5,782 nt of DNA from assembly GCA_016207465.1 (NCBI GenBank), contig JACQPP010000112.1:1-5782 (forward strand). Reading direction: 5' to 3'. The position numbers and the translations under genes were made by a program. Source of the stretch: Methanobacteriota archaeon (GTDB taxonomy: Archaea > Halobacteriota > Syntropharchaeia > JACQPP01). Each line of letters begins with the position of its first letter. The stretch's first letter is position 1. The notes below the pieces were generated by a model, which made no database searches, was not told where the DNA came from, and saw only the letters and a program-made list of their open reading frames with translations. Shown in pieces: positions 5,703 to 5,782 of the stretch.

Positions 5703-5782
5703 AGGCCTACCCACCCCCAGATGCGCTCCATATCTAAATGGTGTTCCATGGCATTCCCGAGGCGCTGGAGTCCCCGCTGGCG
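5699..5782 (-). CDS. C-terminal end of a gene entering from the right edge, possibly CbiA-like
   Basis: An open frame runs from the right edge to a TGA that shares ATGA with the cbiC start, showing the last 27 residues of a protein. Its middle, LQRLGNAMEHHLDMERI, resembles the helical stretch (pattern RL..L...E.HLD) that follows the P-loop domain in CbiA/CobB cobyrinate a,c-diamide synthases. CbiA would act on the product of CbiC, so the place fits. However, CbiA normally continues into a glutaminase domain, whereas this frame stops ten residues later, after a Trp-rich end (IWGWVGL). It could be a separate P-loop half of CbiA, another P-loop protein, or something unrelated. That the frame is coding rests on the overlap and on orientation; the family assignment is weak. 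Confidence 0.55.
   Translation of the reverse strand, partial: RQRGLQRLGNAMEHHLDMERIWGWVGL

Noticed and set aside
5712..5714. GTG start for cbiC, four residues earlier
   Set aside because: The ATG at 5702 overlaps the upstream stop as ATGA and has a G-rich stretch just before it; the added residues have no family support.
5699..5782. Cobalamin riboswitch or leader before cbiC
   Set aside because: The stretch is coding for the end of another protein and has no room for or trace of a B12-box element; such riboswitches are also a bacterial feature.

Overview
The window is very GC-rich and almost entirely coding. It most likely comes from an archaeon. The best evidence is the tail of the surface protein at 616-1368: a Pro-rich linker, a Pro-Gly-Phe motif, one hydrophobic helix and a terminal Arg cluster. 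This matches the PGF-CTERM signal processed by archaeosortases. An A/T-rich TATA-like box with a Shine-Dalgarno (SD) site at archaeal spacing lies before the universal stress protein gene. An anaerobic-type (cbi) cobalamin gene set fits too. Placement below domain level is inference; a GC-rich euryarchaeote-like lineage such as a Thermoplasmatota relative would fit.

Left region, + strand (1-1368): the 3' end of an unrecognised gene entering from the left edge overlaps by 4 bases (ATGA) the start of a secreted, C-terminally anchored surface protein. This pair ends tail-to-tail against the minus-strand genes, with a single base between the two stop codons.

Middle region, - strand (1370-2587): read in the direction of transcription, this holds a universal stress protein, a DUF393/DCC-type thiol-disulfide protein and a small receiver-like (CheY-fold) protein. 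They are packed as an operon behind a 49-base gap that carries a likely promoter.

Right region, - strand (2588-5782): four tightly linked cobalamin-pathway frames, in transcription order. First is the C-terminal end of a gene running in from the right edge, possibly CbiA-like. Then come cbiC (methylmutase), cbiD (C1-methyltransferase) and a fused cbiE-cbiT (C5- and C15-methyltransferase/decarboxylase). CbiD, CbiT, CbiE and CbiC act in that order late in corrin-ring formation, from cobalt-precorrin-5B to cobyrinate, except that the CbiJ reductase needed between CbiD and CbiT is not in the window. Neighbouring genes here mostly overlap as ATGA, so translational coupling is likely throughout.

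I see no RNA gene, mobile element, CRISPR array or cobalamin riboswitch, and no non-coding stretch longer than about 50 bases. The least explained parts are the two left-hand proteins, the receiver-like protein and the short frame at the right edge.
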